From the NCBI RefSeq assembly GCF_018263925.1, contig NZ_JAEVHF010000009.1, forward strand, positions 124,001 through 188,000: 64,000 nucleotides of DNA, read 5' to 3'. The stretch comes from Kistimonas asteriae. GTDB taxonomy: Bacteria > Pseudomonadota > Gammaproteobacteria > Pseudomonadales > Endozoicomonadaceae. Under the pieces are notes generated by a model, which saw only the letters and a list, made by a program, of their open reading frames with translations, was not told the DNA's origin and did no database searches. Of the stretch, positions 54,889-63,842 are shown one piece after another (within the stretch, counting starts at the first letter, position 1; every line of letters begins with the position of its first letter). A program made the translations under genes and the position numbers.

Positions 54889-55527
54889 TTATTTATTTAA
54901 GAAGACACAGTTTGCCTTGCCTAACGCAGTAACTTCATCATTAGGATTATCCCATATAATGTCTTTGTCTTTCTTATAGGCGATACCAATCCGCTCGGAG
55001 ATTTTCCTTTTAGTGTCGCCAATTTTCGTCATGTAACAGTACTGATAATTTGGTTTGTCTAGATGTTCAGGACTGTAGGTATATCCCGTTACAATTTCTC
55101 TACCTCCCTCCAGTTCGACAGATTTAAATACCGTAAATTCAGTCGATATTTTGCTTGAACTGCCAGCAGCATTTTTTTTGTGCTTTTCGGCAAGAGAGGC
55201 TATTTGCGGATTTTCATCATTGCGTTTATCAAGCAGCATCTCTTGGAGCTTTGTTAATTTGGCAAGGTACTCTTCGAACTTTACAAGTTCATTTGAGCTG
55301 TAATTGAGTGTAACCATTCCTTCAAGGTTGTGCGTACATAGCCAAATGATGGCAGCCAGCACAATGACGATTGCACTGCCCCCCACCGCATAACGCATGA
55401 AAACCTGTGAAAGTCTTAACTGATTTTCGATACGGCTGCGCTGCAGCAGAAGCTCTTGCTGAGCCTCTGCGGCTTTTACGTGCGCATTAATGTGGTCAAA
55501 ATTGTGGATGGTATAGCTTGACGACAT
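54889..55527 (-). CDS. Single-span membrane protein with periplasmic domain
   Basis: Start set at 55,527 (MSSSYT); an upstream ATG at 55,566 would extend into the neighbouring gene. About 212 residues: an N-terminal cytosolic helix (coiled-coil, ~15-45), a span (~48-68), then a periplasmic part with lysine-rich helices and Cys residues (YQYCYMTK, ANCVFLNK). I do not recognise the domain. It follows the 595-residue coiled-coil gene with overlap, so the two are a pair. Confidence 0.55.
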   Translation of the reverse strand: MSSSYTIHNFDHINAHVKAAEAQQELLLQRSRIENQLRLSQVFMRYAVGGSAIVIVLAAIIWLCTHNLEGMVTLNYSSNELVKFEEYLAKLTKLQEMLLDKRNDENPQIASLAEKHKKNAAGSSSKISTEFTVFKSVELEGGREIVTGYTYSPEHLDKPNYQYCYMTKIGDTKRKISERIGIAYKKDKDIIWDNPNDEVTALGKANCVFLNK

Positions 55528-55543
55528 CCTGCTAACGCTATCT

Positions 55544-57331
55544 TCAGACACGCACGACCTCGCCACGATCTACGCTGAGCATATGTGGATCATTGGTGTA
55601 TAAGGGAACATGCACCAATTCTCTCTTAATGATCTCAACGGGTACTTCCTTGATATGTACCTTTTCAACGGGCACTTCTTTCACGATTTCAATAGGTACC
55701 TGCTTAACAACCTCGACAGGGACTTCCTTTATCACCTCAACTTCTACTTCCTTTGTAATCACTTCGGTAACAATCTTTGGGTTTGTTGCGCGTTTGCTCA
55801 GCGCTACAAACAAGCGACGTAATGAGTAAAGCGTTTTTCGTGCCAATGGGTGGTGTTCATGGTCATCTTTAAGGTGGCCAAACCGTAACGTTAAGCTCGC
55901 CAATGCCAGGATGATACCAGTAAAAGATACGATAAATGCCAAACTGCCAAACCATACGGTAGCAACGGTGGCCACCTGTTTGGGGTCAAGATCCGCAGCA
56001 GAGTCCTTGTTGTAAAACGACTTTGCAACACGGTAAACCTGCTGGTCAGCCACTTTATCATTAATATTACTTCTTAGAACGAGTGCCTGTTCATTCAAGG
56101 GAACCAATTCACTCTCGATTGAAGCGATACTTTCCTGGCGTTCTTTATAAGTAGCCATCAAGCGGTCACGTTCCGCCTCGTTCTGCTTCATCTGCACACC
56201 GTACTGCTCGCCAAGATCCTTCTGCTCTGCCTCTAATACCTGTAACTGACGTTTGGTATCTTCATCCTGCGAGGCTGTTATTTGCGAGATGTCACTATTG
56301 ATAGCAACCAATTCCTTTCTTGGCTGTATCTTCTTTGCCTCATAACGCTTGTTAATCGCATCTGTTTGGCTTTGTACCCAGCGCGACAGCTCGTCTGATA
56401 CCTGTAGTGATGAGGTATTATTTAGCTGCTGTCGAAGTGTGTTAATGCGCTGTTGTACCGGCGCTATACGCTTATCCCAGCGTTTTTTGACCACGGGCTC
56501 CCACAATATATTAGATTCAGCTAATTCCTGTGTTTGACCACTTTCAAGTTTCTCAAGCTTGTTAAGCTCATTGTCAAGTTGATTGCGAAGATCTGTCCGC
56601 TTGGTATCTGTTTCATTGTTGGTGGAAGCCGCACGCTGCTTATATTGTGCTTCTACACGCTCTATTTCAGCTTTGCGTTCTCCCTCATAAGCATTGATTT
56701 GATCAAGATACTGTTGCCTTAATTGCTCAAGGCTTTCTAGTTGCGATTTGCTGACCGAAGCTCTTACTTGCTGGCTTTTTTCTCGAATAGCATCAGTCCG
56801 CTGCTGATATTCACTGGATAGAACTTCCCTGCGTGTTGAATATTGCGTCTCAATACTGTCAAGAGTTATAGAGTTTAGTTCTGAAATCCTGCGCTTTTTC
56901 TCATCAATAGCCTCGTCCAAGCCGGTTAATTCGCGCTTGTATTGGTCAACGACAAGTGTAGTACGAGCAAAATTCCGCTCAAAGCCATTAAAGACGCTTT
57001 CAAAGGTAACGCAGGCAATGAAAATAAGGGAACCAAGAAAAACCGATCGCCACAACAGTCTTTTAGAGTGGTAAAACGCCGTTGCCATGGGAATCTTTGT
57101 CAGCTCTACAACCGAAACCATCAAGAAAGGCAAGGCAGCCAGTAGAGAGCTTGGTGAAAATAACGATACATTTGTTTGGCTATTGGCTGATATCGCCTGG
57201 TTAGTCTCAATGAGCACCATGAAGGTGATGGCCAAGCCTATGGCACAGGCAAAAATTTCTGTTATCCATGCAAATACAAGAAGTTTTTTTCCTGCATCAA
57301 GTCGAGCCTGTTCGAATGCTAAAGCTGTCAA
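55544..57331 (-). CDS. Large membrane coiled-coil protein with VPVE-type repeats
   Basis: The 595-codon frame begins at a TTG (57,331); in-frame CTG at 57,346 is another option, and no ATG precedes it. Two or three N-terminal spans (~17-40, ~62-80, ~93-112) precede a long Gln/Glu-rich coiled coil (~130-420), another span (~440-470) and a soluble C-terminal part with a run of KEVPVEVVK-like repeats (seven or so, ~510-570). The layout resembles envelope-spanning or scaffold proteins; no known family is recognised. Linked to the gene after it and likely to the CHAT module on the other strand. Confidence 0.6.
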   Translation of the reverse strand: MTALAFEQARLDAGKKLLVFAWITEIFACAIGLAITFMVLIETNQAISANSQTNVSLFSPSSLLAALPFLMVSVVELTKIPMATAFYHSKRLLWRSVFLGSLIFIACVTFESVFNGFERNFARTTLVVDQYKRELTGLDEAIDEKKRRISELNSITLDSIETQYSTRREVLSSEYQQRTDAIREKSQQVRASVSKSQLESLEQLRQQYLDQINAYEGERKAEIERVEAQYKQRAASTNNETDTKRTDLRNQLDNELNKLEKLESGQTQELAESNILWEPVVKKRWDKRIAPVQQRINTLRQQLNNTSSLQVSDELSRWVQSQTDAINKRYEAKKIQPRKELVAINSDISQITASQDEDTKRQLQVLEAEQKDLGEQYGVQMKQNEAERDRLMATYKERQESIASIESELVPLNEQALVLRSNINDKVADQQVYRVAKSFYNKDSAADLDPKQVATVATVWFGSLAFIVSFTGIILALASLTLRFGHLKDDHEHHPLARKTLYSLRRLFVALSKRATNPKIVTEVITKEVEVEVIKEVPVEVVKQVPIEIVKEVPVEKVHIKEVPVEIIKRELVHVPLYTNDPHMLSVDRGEVVRV

Positions 57332-57354
57332 TTTAATAGGTTCCAGTAAAATTT

Positions 57355-57537
57355 CTAATATATTGGTACTAGTGTGCTTTTATATGGCAGACCAACCACA
57401 TCATTAGCTTTGATGCTTTTGATATGGAAAGCATGAAGTATTGACCTTAAAGTTTCTTGCAAGTCACGATTTTGCATCCCTGCACATTTGAATAATTCGT
57501 TGCATTCAGCCCATAGACTTGGATGTATGATCGACAT
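57355..57537 (-). CDS. Possible small upstream gene
   Basis: A 60-codon frame ending 23 bases upstream of the large membrane gene. The sequence is plausible as protein but has no clear ribosome site and no known motif. It may be the start of that operon or a leader peptide. Confidence 0.3.
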   Translation of the reverse strand: MSIIHPSLWAECNELFKCAGMQNRDLQETLRSILHAFHIKSIKANDVVGLPYKSTLVPIY

Positions 57538-57564
57538 GCAAATATAAAAAACATGCGTTTTTAG

Positions 57565-57582
57565 GTAAATATGGATATTTAC
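57565..57582. promoter_or_regulatory. Inverted repeat upstream of the membrane-gene pair
   Basis: GTAAATA and TATTTAC around a TGGA loop, in AT-rich DNA ahead of the leftward genes. Fits an operator; pattern only. Confidence 0.3.
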
Positions 57583-57646
57583 AAATTCATGACATCCAAA
57601 GTAAGGTGATACAGTTCTAAATATAGGGATTAAACCTAGCTAATTT

Positions 57647-59083
57647 TTATTCCATATAGTCGTTTAATCTGTCAAGCTGAGCAGACCTCGCCTGAGTCAG
57701 TAATGTGCCCCATTGTTCAATCGATACATCAGGATTGATGGTATGTAAAAAGCGCGATAACTGATCACGGTAACCGATCCACTGACGCTGAACCTTTCGG
57801 ACATCCTCCGCTGTAACTCGCAAGTTGAAAGCTTCATACGGCTGCTTGCGTAATTTATCAATCACTGTTTGATAGATTTTATTCAGTGCCTTATCTGCAG
57901 ACTTATAGTCTGTTGTCGGTATTGGAACTTGCTTCTCAACAACAAGATTGATCAGGCCAATAAAAGCATCAAGCTGGTTTGTGGTGGAAGCCTGAACCCA
58001 AGCGTTTCTACCGCTCCCGGCATGAAACTCTTCTGTTTCAGCTTTGGTTTCAATAAAGGTTTTAGCGACGTCATATATCTGCTGCAGATAGATAAAGTTT
58101 TCGGAAGAGAAGTGTGGCTTCAACTGTTCTAGTCTGGCAAAACGCTCCTTTTCTGCAGCCTGCTCCATGCGCATGGCACAATAACCGGCACCGTAGCCAC
58201 TTGTGATGTGATCACAGATGTTAAACGGCTTTTGTGTACCCGCTTTCCATTGCGCATGTACCGTTTCTACGGCATCTTCCGTTTCAGCGATAGCCCAGCC
58301 GCCACGGCACACCAGCTGCAGGGTTAAGCGATCGTCCTCTCTGAGAAAACGCCCGCCACGTGAAGCTTCCTCCGCCAGTTCCCAGACAAAATACTCAAGT
58401 CCACGGCTTTCTTCATACAGTTGAGTCAGACCGTATTTTGACAAAAAGGCTGGCAAGCTGAACTTCCCTGCTTCGGCGCACCGTGACAATATCGAGGTTT
58501 TACTGGCACTGATGGCATCAGGATTAAAGCGCAATGCGGATTGCACTATTCGCAATGCCATGGCGGGGTCTGAAGCCTGTTCACTTTCAGCGTTATAAAA
58601 CAAACGATCCAGCACAATCTCCAGCGCTTTTTCATGGCCAAGTCGTGCTGCATCCAGGTAGTGCTCAAATGCCTGTTGCGGTTCAAGGTCAAACTTTGTG
58701 GCGAGAGCATAGCTGGCCTCACCCGAATGCTGTTCTGCAGCCTGTGCAAATAATGCAAGGGCTTTCTTTTTCTGGCCCGCAGTATATGCGTGTTCGGCGT
58801 TCTCAAGGATCGCATCGACATCACGTCTGCTGTTCTGAGCGATGTCAGGTGCTTGTGACGCTGGGCTGCTTTCCTGAACACTCAACGACAATGTTTTAGA
58901 CACCATATTTCCCAAAGCTCTGCGGTAATAGTTCGAATCATTATCAGAGGGCACGTTATGGCTTTCTGAACTGACAGATACCGCTAAAGCACCTGATGTA
59001 CCGAGCAAAAAGGTAATCGTAAAAGCAAATAGTCTGCTCCTATTGATAGCTCTTTTTCCTCTAACCATCGTTACAGTGGGCAT
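57647..59083 (-). CDS. Exported Sel1/TPR-type protein with LprI-like C-terminus
   Basis: Start set at 59,083, with AAGG 8 bases upstream; in-frame ATGs at 59,098 and 59,143 lie earlier. A signal peptide runs to about LGTSGALA. Residues ~100-200 form Sel1/TPR-like helices (AYTAGQKKKALALFAQAAEQ, then FEHYLDAARLGHEKAL). The C-terminal ~80 residues (YQTVIDKLRKQP...RKVQRQWIGYRDQLSRFL) look like an LprI/lysozyme-inhibitor domain, with its usual Q-R-x-W-I-x-Y-R-D core. Several cysteine residues suggest disulfides. It acts in the periplasm or outside. It is divergent from the CHAT operon. Confidence 0.65.
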   Translation of the reverse strand: MPTVTMVRGKRAINRSRLFAFTITFLLGTSGALAVSVSSESHNVPSDNDSNYYRRALGNMVSKTLSLSVQESSPASQAPDIAQNSRRDVDAILENAEHAYTAGQKKKALALFAQAAEQHSGEASYALATKFDLEPQQAFEHYLDAARLGHEKALEIVLDRLFYNAESEQASDPAMALRIVQSALRFNPDAISASKTSILSRCAEAGKFSLPAFLSKYGLTQLYEESRGLEYFVWELAEEASRGGRFLREDDRLTLQLVCRGGWAIAETEDAVETVHAQWKAGTQKPFNICDHITSGYGAGYCAMRMEQAAEKERFARLEQLKPHFSSENFIYLQQIYDVAKTFIETKAETEEFHAGSGRNAWVQASTTNQLDAFIGLINLVVEKQVPIPTTDYKSADKALNKIYQTVIDKLRKQPYEAFNLRVTAEDVRKVQRQWIGYRDQLSRFLHTINPDVSIEQWGTLLTQARSAQLDRLNDYME

Positions 59084-59294
59084 TACGCAAACCTTCATTG
59101 TTGAATGTGTCAGCCAGCTCAGCTTTGTATGATGGCTGAGCAACTCAAGGGATTCTTTGGATTAAACGATTGACGAAACTGCGAGGGGCTAAAAAATATT
59201 TTTCCAATCATTACCCCCGGAGCATCCCGTCATTCGTTATGCAATGAGTGGTGGCTATCCAGCCCCAATCAATCTCTACAAAAGGATCATGGTA

Positions 59295-59513
59295 ATGACA
59301 CAAGACAACAATGTTTTTTATCGCCTGGCTCGAGTTATCAAATGGGCTGGTGTGCTCTTTAGCGTTGTGTCTCTGATCCTGTTTAGTATCTGGTGGTTTA
59401 ATGGATTACTTGCTTTCTGGCAGGCTCTTCTGGCACAGGCTGTCATCGGCGGCCTGAGTATGTGTATCACATCAGCAAGCAGCTATTTGCTTACCGGTAA
59501 GACGCAAGTATAA
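59295..59513 (+). CDS. Small two-span membrane protein
   Basis: Start set at 59,295 (MTQDNN) behind AAGGA at 8 bases. The 72-residue product has two hydrophobic segments (about 17-35 and 40-60). No family is recognised. It is the first gene of the rightward CHAT/sigma module and may be a membrane partner. Confidence 0.6.
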   Translation: MTQDNNVFYRLARVIKWAGVLFSVVSLILFSIWWFNGLLAFWQALLAQAVIGGLSMCITSASSYLLTGKTQV

Positions 59514-59528
59514 GGTCGTATATTAGGC

Positions 59529-59536
59529 GGGGGGGG
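59529..59536 (+). repeat. G8 homopolymer before the CHAT gene
   Basis: Eight G residues in a row lie 51 bases upstream of the CHAT lipoprotein ATG. Such tracts can slip in replication. No frame crosses it, so any effect would be on transcription or read-through from the small membrane gene. Confidence 0.5.
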
Positions 59537-59586
59537 CATGCGTTATGTTTTACCTGTATTGATTTTGGAACGTTTGCCTTTCACCC

Positions 59587-62500
59587 ATGTTTTATAACTT
59601 CTGCCGACGAGTCATTCTTACTTTATCGTTCATTGTCGCACTATCCGGTTGTGATGCTGTTGAGCAAGCGGAAACAGGTGTGTTAATGAAGGCTGAAGTA
59701 CTGTTCAAGGAAGGTCATTTCAACGAATCATTCACGCTCTATGAGAAAAATCTCGATCCATCAACGTTGATAGCAGGTATTGATGAAGCCAACTACAGCA
59801 GGATGGCAATGGCTCTTGGCATGATGGGCAAAGGCCAGACTGCTGTGGATTTGCTACAGGAGCGACTTCGTTTATATCAGGCAACTGCAAAGCCTGCCGA
59901 CAAGGCGTTGCTGGAGTTAACCGCCAGTATCATGTTTCTACAGCTGATGGCACAGGATCCTGCAGCTGCTATAGAAACAGCCAGAAAACTACCGACTGAC
60001 GTCACCCGCCAGGGCGCGGAAGCTTCCCGTTTATTTTTAATACTGGGTGAAGCCTGGATCCAGATGGGTGACTATGTTCATGCCGAGCGCGCCTATCAGT
60101 TAGCGATGATGGAAGCGGACGATGTATTGACCAAAACATCGATCATTAACCGTTATGGGACTCTGCTTAACGAAACACGTCGAACTCGAGCAGCCATTGA
60201 TCTTTTCAGGCAGCTGGAGACATTGTCTCCCCCAGATCGAGAAGCTGATCTTGCACTGTACAACAATGACAGAGCCGTCGGCCTTATTTTGTATGGCAAG
60301 CTTCTTATGGAAAGGGCGGAAGCCAAGCCCGCCTTGCGAGCTGAAACTGTTGAAAAGGTCGGAAAGCTCTATCTTGAGGCGATGAAACTGGTAAACAAGC
60401 TGCCCGAGACAACATTTTTCCAAGGCACAAAGCATTACGTAAATCTCGAAACAGGCAAAGCCATGGAGACGATGGGGTATCCAGACATGGCGATAGAGCT
60501 TTACAACATGATGCAGTCTAATCTGTTTTCGCACTCCACAGAGGATCCCATGACAGCGCGTGTGGCATGGGATGTGGCTGTGCGTCACAGCAGGCTCACC
60601 AATGTTGCAAATAATAAGCAAGTCCAGCTTGCCGAGGCCAGAGTCAATACCTACCTGCAGACATTCCCTTTAGATAGCCAGCAATTACTGGCGCCTTTGG
60701 CTGACTTGGCACTAACACAACTCAGAAATGGTCAGGTCGAACAGGCACGTAACATGGTGGATATTGCCATTACTAACTATGCCAAACCTATCGCTGATTA
60801 TGGTGTTTGTTTTAGTGGCCTTGAAAACCTGTATGCCGATGATCTGGTAACACTCTATGATCCAAAAACCTTGTTACGTTACGCTAATGCGATATTAACG
60901 AAATTCTTGATCGCCAATAGCCGTGGACTCAATGTATGGCAATCTAATAATTGCCGTATGGCGTTATATACCATCCTTTGGACAATGGAGATGCTGCAAG
61001 ATCAGGTGGATGATCCCGCTGATCAAGACCTACTGGATTCCATCGTCGTTTTAGCAGCACAGATTCATCAATATGGCCCGCTGGCACACTCATTAGTAAT
61101 GCGTAAACTAAAAAATGATTCGGTTAATCAACCCTATCATGATGATTTCAACCGTATCGTTGCTATTGGTGAGCGGCAGACACGACTGAGAGCACAGCTT
61201 CGGCATCTTTTGGCAGAAGGCTTTGGAGATAACCAGTCGAAAGTGGAGAACGTATCCCAAGAGATTGAAAATCTCGCACTGGAATACGATAGGCTTATAG
61301 CGAGTATTCCGGAAAAATACCCGAACGCGACACCGCCACAGATCCCTCTACCGGTGAGTCCCCTTTCACTTCAACAGCATCTTGATCGTGATGACGCCAT
61401 CATCATCTGGCTTGTTGAGGATTACGATGCGCTGGCTGTTGTCATCACACGAGATGAGGTACAAACAGTGCCTCTCTCTGTCTCTCTTGATGAAATAGAA
61501 CAACGGGTGACTGAGACTCGCGCTAGCCTTGATCAGCCTGGCCTACGCTCGGCAATGGATATTCGTCCCTTTGCAATGGAGCCTGCCTACCAGTTATATC
61601 AGGACACCTTCAAACCGCTACAACCTTACTTGAAGGGTAAAAAGAACCTTTACCTGCTTCCGGATGGACCTCTGGCAAAGCTGCCGTTACAAATTCTGCC
61701 AACTCAGTTGCCTGAGAAGGCTATTTCATCACCACTGGATTTTGTGCGTTATCGTTCGGTGTCATGGCTTGGTAACGAGTATCTGATGAGCTATCAGCCA
61801 TCTTTGAGCAATCTCCATACCCAGCTGACGTCACCCAAAGCGACATCCGATAAAAGCAAACGGCTGGCGTATGCCGGCTTCGGCAATCCGAAAATGCAAC
61901 CCGTTAAAACGATGGAAACGTGGGACAATGCGTTTACGGAGGCTGGTGAGCATCTGCAGGATATGCGTCAACAGTTTCACGCGTCGTTCAGCTTTATGGG
62001 GAATAGCACACAGGAAAGCTTGAGTCGTTTGGCTCCATTGCCAAAAACAGAGCAGCAGCTCCGTCGAATCGGGCAGATTCTGGGTGAAGATGACTATATT
62101 TATGTCGGGAAATCCGCAACGCTGGCCCAGTTGGAACAGTTACCGTTATCACGCTTTGAAACACTGGTATTTGCGACTCACGGTCTGATGGCGGGTGAAA
62201 GCACACCGGAGCCGGGGTTGGTTATGACTCCAGTTAATGGAGATTATTCAACCGCCATACTGGATAGCAGCACGATTGCAGGCCTGAAACTGGATGCAGA
62301 CCGTGTCATTCTGTCCGCCTGCAATACTGGCGAACTCGGTGAGGAGAACGGACTAGCAAGTCTCAGCACGGCGTTTTTCTACGCCGGAGCAAGAAGCCTG
62401 TTAGTTTCACACTGGTCTACTGAGCAATCTGCGACAACAGCATTGATCGTTAAACTCTTTGCAGAACTTCAACTGTCACCGGAACAGGGGCTATCCGCCT

Positions 62501-62604
62501 CCTTACAACGGGCGGCACACGACATGCGTGATCATGACAAAAACCTGTTTCATGCTCACCCAATGTTCTGGGCACCATTTGTGGCTATTGGCCAGGACCA
62601 CTAA
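59587..62604 (+). CDS. CHAT-protease lipoprotein with TPR domain
   Basis: The 1005-residue protein has a lipoprotein signal: the lipobox LSGC places the lipidated Cys at residue 22. Asp at the next position suggests retention at the inner membrane, facing the periplasm. Helical TPR-type repeats fill residues ~30-520. The C-terminal CHAT domain (~690-1005) holds the caspase-like His865 (FATHGL) and Cys912 (SACNTG), so it should be a cysteine protease. CHAT proteases in other loci act in cell death and defence or in secretion. Here the domain would face the periplasm. A sigma factor and likely anti-sigma gene follow on the same strand. Confidence 0.88.
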   Translation: MFYNFCRRVILTLSFIVALSGCDAVEQAETGVLMKAEVLFKEGHFNESFTLYEKNLDPSTLIAGIDEANYSRMAMALGMMGKGQTAVDLLQERLRLYQATAKPADKALLELTASIMFLQLMAQDPAAAIETARKLPTDVTRQGAEASRLFLILGEAWIQMGDYVHAERAYQLAMMEADDVLTKTSIINRYGTLLNETRRTRAAIDLFRQLETLSPPDREADLALYNNDRAVGLILYGKLLMERAEAKPALRAETVEKVGKLYLEAMKLVNKLPETTFFQGTKHYVNLETGKAMETMGYPDMAIELYNMMQSNLFSHSTEDPMTARVAWDVAVRHSRLTNVANNKQVQLAEARVNTYLQTFPLDSQQLLAPLADLALTQLRNGQVEQARNMVDIAITNYAKPIADYGVCFSGLENLYADDLVTLYDPKTLLRYANAILTKFLIANSRGLNVWQSNNCRMALYTILWTMEMLQDQVDDPADQDLLDSIVVLAAQIHQYGPLAHSLVMRKLKNDSVNQPYHDDFNRIVAIGERQTRLRAQLRHLLAEGFGDNQSKVENVSQEIENLALEYDRLIASIPEKYPNATPPQIPLPVSPLSLQQHLDRDDAIIIWLVEDYDALAVVITRDEVQTVPLSVSLDEIEQRVTETRASLDQPGLRSAMDIRPFAMEPAYQLYQDTFKPLQPYLKGKKNLYLLPDGPLAKLPLQILPTQLPEKAISSPLDFVRYRSVSWLGNEYLMSYQPSLSNLHTQLTSPKATSDKSKRLAYAGFGNPKMQPVKTMETWDNAFTEAGEHLQDMRQQFHASFSFMGNSTQESLSRLAPLPKTEQQLRRIGQILGEDDYIYVGKSATLAQLEQLPLSRFETLVFATHGLMAGESTPEPGLVMTPVNGDYSTAILDSSTIAGLKLDADRVILSACNTGELGEENGLASLSTAFFYAGARSLLVSHWSTEQSATTALIVKLFAELQLSPEQGLSASLQRAAHDMRDHDKNLFHAHPMFWAPFVAIGQDH

Positions 62605-62679
62605 CAACTTTTACCACTAAAACGATGTACAACATGCCTTACTCAGTCCCTTATGGCATTTACGCAGGAGCCCGCTTGG

Positions 62680-63285
62680 ATGTCTAACATAATGGCGGAT
62701 GAAGCGCTTATTGAGCGCTATAACAATGGCGATGCAGCCGCTTTTGATATTCTCTATGAACGTTACCGGCAAAGCTTCTATAACTATATGGTTAAAACTA
62801 CCGGTGATGCGGGGCTGGCAGATGATATTTATCACAACTGCTGGGAAAAGATCATTGAAAAACAGGAAGAATTTGTTCTGAGGATTCAGGCTGGCGATCC
62901 ACCGTTCAAGTTTGCCAGTTATCTCTTCTCAATGGGTAAAAATGCCTGGCTGGATCATACGCGTTCTGCCTCTTACAAACGTCAGGTATCGTTAGACGGC
63001 GACAGTGATGATGAAGAAAGTGTCTCACCATTAAGTGGTTTCAGTTGTGATGACACAACCAACCCGGATGAACAGTACCGGCATAAACAATTACTGAAAA
63101 AAATTAACGAAGCGATTGGCCTGCTGGCTCCTGAACAGCGTGAAGCCTTCATGCTGACTCGGGAAAATCGCCTGACTCTGGAGCAAGTCGCTGAAATCCA
63201 GGGGGTTGGCCGGGAAACGGTTAAAAGCCGCAACAAATATGCGCTTCAGAAGCTGAAGCATCTCTTGCAGGAGTGGTTGCCATGA
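62680..63285 (+). CDS. ECF-type RNA polymerase sigma factor
   Basis: Start set at 62,680 (MSNIMADE) with GGAG 9 bases before; the frame to 62,653 lacks a site. About 201 residues with region 2 (LIERYNNGDAAAFDILYERY, DIYHNCWEKI) and region 4 (LLAPEQREAFMLTREN, LTLEQVAEIQGVGRETVKSR). It directs polymerase to a small set of promoters, likely those of this locus. Its stop overlaps the next ATG. Confidence 0.88.
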   Translation: MSNIMADEALIERYNNGDAAAFDILYERYRQSFYNYMVKTTGDAGLADDIYHNCWEKIIEKQEEFVLRIQAGDPPFKFASYLFSMGKNAWLDHTRSASYKRQVSLDGDSDDEESVSPLSGFSCDDTTNPDEQYRHKQLLKKINEAIGLLAPEQREAFMLTRENRLTLEQVAEIQGVGRETVKSRNKYALQKLKHLLQEWLP

Positions 63286-63770
63286 CAGATTCCAACGAAC
63301 GTGAACTGCAGGCTTTTGATGAGGCGCTTACACCACTCTATAAGGAAGCCATGATCGACCCGCCAGATCATCTGGATAACGCAATCAAGGCAAAGGCCCG
63401 TCGTGCGGTGAGTGCAGGTCCATCACGGGTAACATTAGACAGTACTCAGACAAAAGCCGGTTTTTTCCGTCGCCGCGAACTCTGGCAAGTACCACTATCG
63501 CTTGCTGCTGGCTTGATGCTGGGTGTTCTCATTATGCCAGGTACTCGCCAGACTGATACCTCGGACATCTCATCCAGTGAAATGGTTTTCATGGGGGATC
63601 AGCATACGGCGTCTGAGGAAGTTTCTTCTCTGGAAAACCTGCCACCAGAGGAATGGGTGCGTACTATTGCCAGCTTGCTACTGCAGGGTGATACGAAGAA
63701 AGCGGAAGCCCTGTTGATAGTGTTTAATCGCCAGTTTCCTGAATTTACAACACAAGATAAAACTCACTAA
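63282..63770 (+). CDS. Probable anti-sigma factor
   Basis: About 162 residues from the ATG at 63,282, which overlaps the sigma stop codon (ATGA) behind AGGAG. A cytosolic N-terminal region (~1-65), one span (~70-90, LSLAAGLMLGVLIMP) and an extracytosolic end are the layout of membrane anti-sigma factors. No zinc motif is present. Position after the ECF gene supports the role. Confidence 0.65.
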   Translation: MTDSNERELQAFDEALTPLYKEAMIDPPDHLDNAIKAKARRAVSAGPSRVTLDSTQTKAGFFRRRELWQVPLSLAAGLMLGVLIMPGTRQTDTSDISSSEMVFMGDQHTASEEVSSLENLPPEEWVRTIASLLLQGDTKKAEALLIVFNRQFPEFTTQDKTH

Positions 63771-63772
63771 TA

Positions 63773-63823
63773 TGTGATGCTCAGGGCTTTGGGCAACAAA
63801 TATCGATAGCCCTGAGCATCACA
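63773..63823. terminator. Strong terminator ending the sigma operon
   Basis: A perfect 16-bp stem (TGTGATGCTCAGGGCT/AGCCCTGAGCATCACA) with a 19-base loop lies 2 bases past the anti-sigma stop codon. It lies between convergent genes and should act both ways. Confidence 0.8.
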
Positions 63824-63842
63824 ATTTAAGTTAAAATTATGT

